Part shown: positions 11,960 to 13,600 of the stretch, one piece after another
Position numbering within the stretch: the stretch's first letter is position 1
Layout: each line of letters begins with the position of its first letter
Assembly (NCBI GenBank): GCA_028707375.1
Contig: JAQWCB010000009.1
Span: 1-13,600 of the forward strand
Source: Bacilli bacterium
GTDB lineage: Bacteria; Bacillota_I; Bacilli_A; RFN20; CAG-288
DNA length: 13,600 bases
Direction: 5' to 3'
Translations under genes and position numbers: made by a program
Notes under the pieces: model-generated
The model's database searches: none
What the model was told of the DNA's origin: nothing
What the model saw: the letters and a program-made list of their open reading frames with translations, nothing else

Positions 11960-12988
11960 ATGGCAACCAAAAAAGTTAAAGAGGATGACAAATTAGAATC
12001 AGCCTTAAAAGACATTGAGAAAATGTATGGCAAGGGTTCAATTATGCGTTTGGGTGATCGCGCAAACTGGGATGAAGGAGTAATTCCTAGCGGATCTTTA
12101 CTTCTTGACAACGCCTTGGGAATTGGCGGATATCCTCGTGGTCGCGTGGTAGAAATCTATGGGCCAGAATCATCGGGCAAGACAACTTTAGCCCTCATGG
12201 CGATAGCCGAAACTCAGAAGGCCGGTGGTCGTGCGGCATTTATTGATGCGGAGCATGCGGTTGATCCTGTTTATTCGGAAGCGCTAGGTGTTAACATTGA
12301 CGATTTGATATTGTCACAGCCAGACTATGGCGAGCAAGCCCTAGAAATTGTTGAAAAACTTGCTGAATCTGGAGCTTTTGATTTAATTGTTGTTGATTCG
12401 GTAGCCGCATTAGTACCTAAGTCAGAACTTGAAGGAAATATGCTCGATAATTCTATTGGTGTCCAAGCTAGATTGATGTCAAAGGCGTTGCGTAAGATTA
12501 CTGGCTTGCTCAATAAATCAAGATGTACTGTTATCTTCATCAATCAGTTAAGAGAAAAAATGGGCGTTATGTATGGCTCACCAGAAGTAACTTCGGGTGG
12601 TCGTGCTTTGAAATTTTATTCTACAATTCGTTTGGATATTCGTCGAGCTGAGGCGATTAAAGATGGTGACAAAATTATTGGAAACAATGTTAAGATTAAG
12701 GTTGTGAAAAATAAGGTGGCTTCACCTTTCAAAATTGCTTATACATCTATGTACTATGGAAGAGGAATTGTTAAGGTCGCAGAAATCGCGAGTCTTGCAG
12801 TTAGTTTCGATTTGATCCATAAATCTGGATCTTGGTACTCTTATGGCGATGATAAGATTGGACAGGGGTCCAACGCTTGTGTTAAATTCCTTGAGACCAA
12901 CTCTGACATCGCAACAAAACTTGAAGGGGAAATACGCGAAAAACTCGCTAATGGGGAAGAGCCACCTATGAAAAAATCCTTTTTATAA
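11960..12988 (+). CDS. recA: Recombinase RecA
   Basis: RecA forms filaments on single-stranded DNA, drives homologous pairing and strand exchange, and in many bacteria triggers LexA cleavage. The 342-residue length is normal. The polymerisation helix is at about 6-24, the Walker A motif GPESSGKTT at 68-76, FIDAEHA with catalytic Glu98, Walker [11 protein letters not shown] (142-151), INQLREK (194-200), and loop L2 with [19 protein letters not shown], typical of Firmicutes. The tail ends PPMKKSFL and lacks the long acidic extension of proteobacterial RecA. No distinct promoter or SOS box is recognisable in the 55-base gap after pncC, so it may be read from upstream. No clear terminator follows. 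Confidence 0.98.
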   Translation: MATKKVKEDDKLESALKDIEKMYGKGSIMRLGDRANWDEGVIPSGSLLLDNALGIGGYPRGRVVEIYGPESSGKTTLALMAIAETQKAGGRAAFIDAEHAVDPVYSEALGVNIDDLILSQPDYGEQALEIVEKLAESGAFDLIVVDSVAALVPKSELEGNMLDNSIGVQARLMSKALRKITGLLNKSRCTVIFINQLREKMGVMYGSPEVTSGGRALKFYSTIRLDIRRAEAIKDGDKIIGNNVKIKVVKNKVASPFKIAYTSMYYGRGIVKVAEIASLAVSFDLIHKSGSWYSYGDDKIGQGSNACVKFLETNSDIATKLEGEIREKLANGEEPPMKKSFL

Positions 12989-13022
12989 TCTAAAGAATTG
13001 AATAATATATTATAGAAATCAT

Positions 13023-13547
13023 CTAGTTTTTTATGTCGACTTGCAATGTCTGCATAGATTTTAAAGCGCGTTTGTGTGACTCTTTCGATACGCCGGCGCA
13101 GCAATTTGAATCAACACTGACAGGTGTATTAATTAGATAGGATTTAATAATCACAGCATTTGCAATCACGCATATGTCAGTACATAAGCCAACCAATTCC
13201 ACTTCAATTGGTTCCTTTTCGTTTATTTTGGTGAGGTGTTGAGCTAGTTTAATAGATCCAAAGCAAGGCTTATCAAATATATTTTTAACATCGATCATTG
13301 ATGCTATGTCTTTTTGTATTTCCCAACCGACGGTGTTCTTTAAACAGTGAACGATTGGAAGATGTTTCCCTTCAAGCGAATTCAAATAGTTTTTATCGTG
13401 AGTGTCGCGAGTGGCATAAACATTCTCTCTTTTATATTTCTTTATTTTTTCAATAACTTTAGGAACAATCTCGACAGCTTCTTTGGTTCCTAGTGATCCA
13501 TTAATGAAATCGTTCTGCATGTCAATTACTACTAAAATTTTTTTCAT
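13023..13547 (-). CDS. Isochorismatase-family cysteine hydrolase, nicotinamidase-like
   Basis: The 174-residue protein has the catalytic triad of this superfamily: Asp9 in VVIDMQNDF, Lys93 in DKPCFGS, and Cys126 in LCTDICV. The RDTH motif (Asp48, His50) with His67 in PIVHC could form the zinc site found in nicotinamidases, so hydrolysis of nicotinamide to nicotinate is a reasonable guess, though other amides are possible. GGAG lies 9 bases before the ATG (13536-13547 region, minus strand). It converges on recA with a gap of 34 bases holding only an AT-rich palindrome (AATAATATATTA at 13001). No operon partner is visible in the 53 bases left of the window. PncC across recA would act in the same salvage network. 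Confidence 0.9.
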   Translation of the reverse strand: MKKILVVIDMQNDFINGSLGTKEAVEIVPKVIEKIKKYKRENVYATRDTHDKNYLNSLEGKHLPIVHCLKNTVGWEIQKDIASMIDVKNIFDKPCFGSIKLAQHLTKINEKEPIEVELVGLCTDICVIANAVIIKSYLINTPVSVDSNCCAGVSKESHKRALKSMQTLQVDIKN

Positions 13548-13600
13548 AAGTCATTATCTCCATCATTATTTAATACTAAACATATCATATATCATTATTT

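Noticed and set aside
13001..13030. Terminator for recA
   Set aside because: The AT-only palindrome ATAATATATTAT has no loop and is not followed directly by a T run; the later T run lacks an adjacent GC-containing stem.

Overview
The window looks like a piece of chromosome from a low-GC bacterium of the class Bacilli, probably a small-genome lineage near Erysipelotrichales, Izemoplasmatales or Acholeplasmatales. The evidence is AT-rich spacers, compact genes with 1-4 bp overlaps, a type B (Bacillus-like) RNase P RNA, RecU and GpsB (both typical of Firmicutes), and TGA used as a stop (cmk, der, gpsA/pgsA junctions), which rules out the Mycoplasma/Spiroplasma code. The lineage is inferred from gene content, not from a phylogeny.

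Layout. Bases 1-206 hold a short array of 20-bp-phased repeats running off the left edge and a minus-strand terminator. Two minus-strand tRNA-Leu(CAA) genes follow: one degenerate (207-293) and one intact (591-677), each with its own terminator. A plus-strand block (825-4242) carries a small tail-anchored protein, then cmk, der and gpsA, the last three overlapping by 1-4 bp. HU (4410-4682) has its own promoter and a strong terminator. Next come a short CCA-enzyme-like nucleotidyltransferase, dnaD and nth (4760-6732). A minus-strand XRE/membrane regulator (6779-7546) has an apparently leaderless promoter and faces a degV/fakB-type gene (7730-8560) across a phased array of GTAGAG elements. A DEDDh exonuclease and recU overlap by 4 bp (8653-9983). 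gpsB, the RNase P RNA, pgsA, a CinA C-terminal domain (PncC) and recA run from 10087 to 12988. A minus-strand cysteine hydrolase (13023-13547) closes the window.

How the genes fit together. Most belong to conserved core functions: nucleotide and phospholipid precursor supply (cmk, gpsA, pgsA, fatty-acid binding DegV), ribosome assembly (der), nucleoid and replication/repair (HU, dnaD, nth, recU, recA, exonuclease), tRNA processing (rnpB, CCA-like enzyme), division (gpsB) and pyridine-nucleotide salvage (pncC, cysteine hydrolase). Several neighbour pairs match the Bacillus subtilis order as I know it (der-gpsA followed by hbs; cca before dnaD-nth; gpsB-rnpB; pgsA-cinA-recA), but with intervening genes removed, as expected of a condensed genome.

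I see no prophage, insertion sequence, CRISPR array or defence island. The most unusual parts are the leaderless XRE promoter with its ~21-bp-phased operator-like array, the degenerate tRNA-Leu, the left-edge repeats, and several trimmed or divergent versions of core proteins and RNAs.
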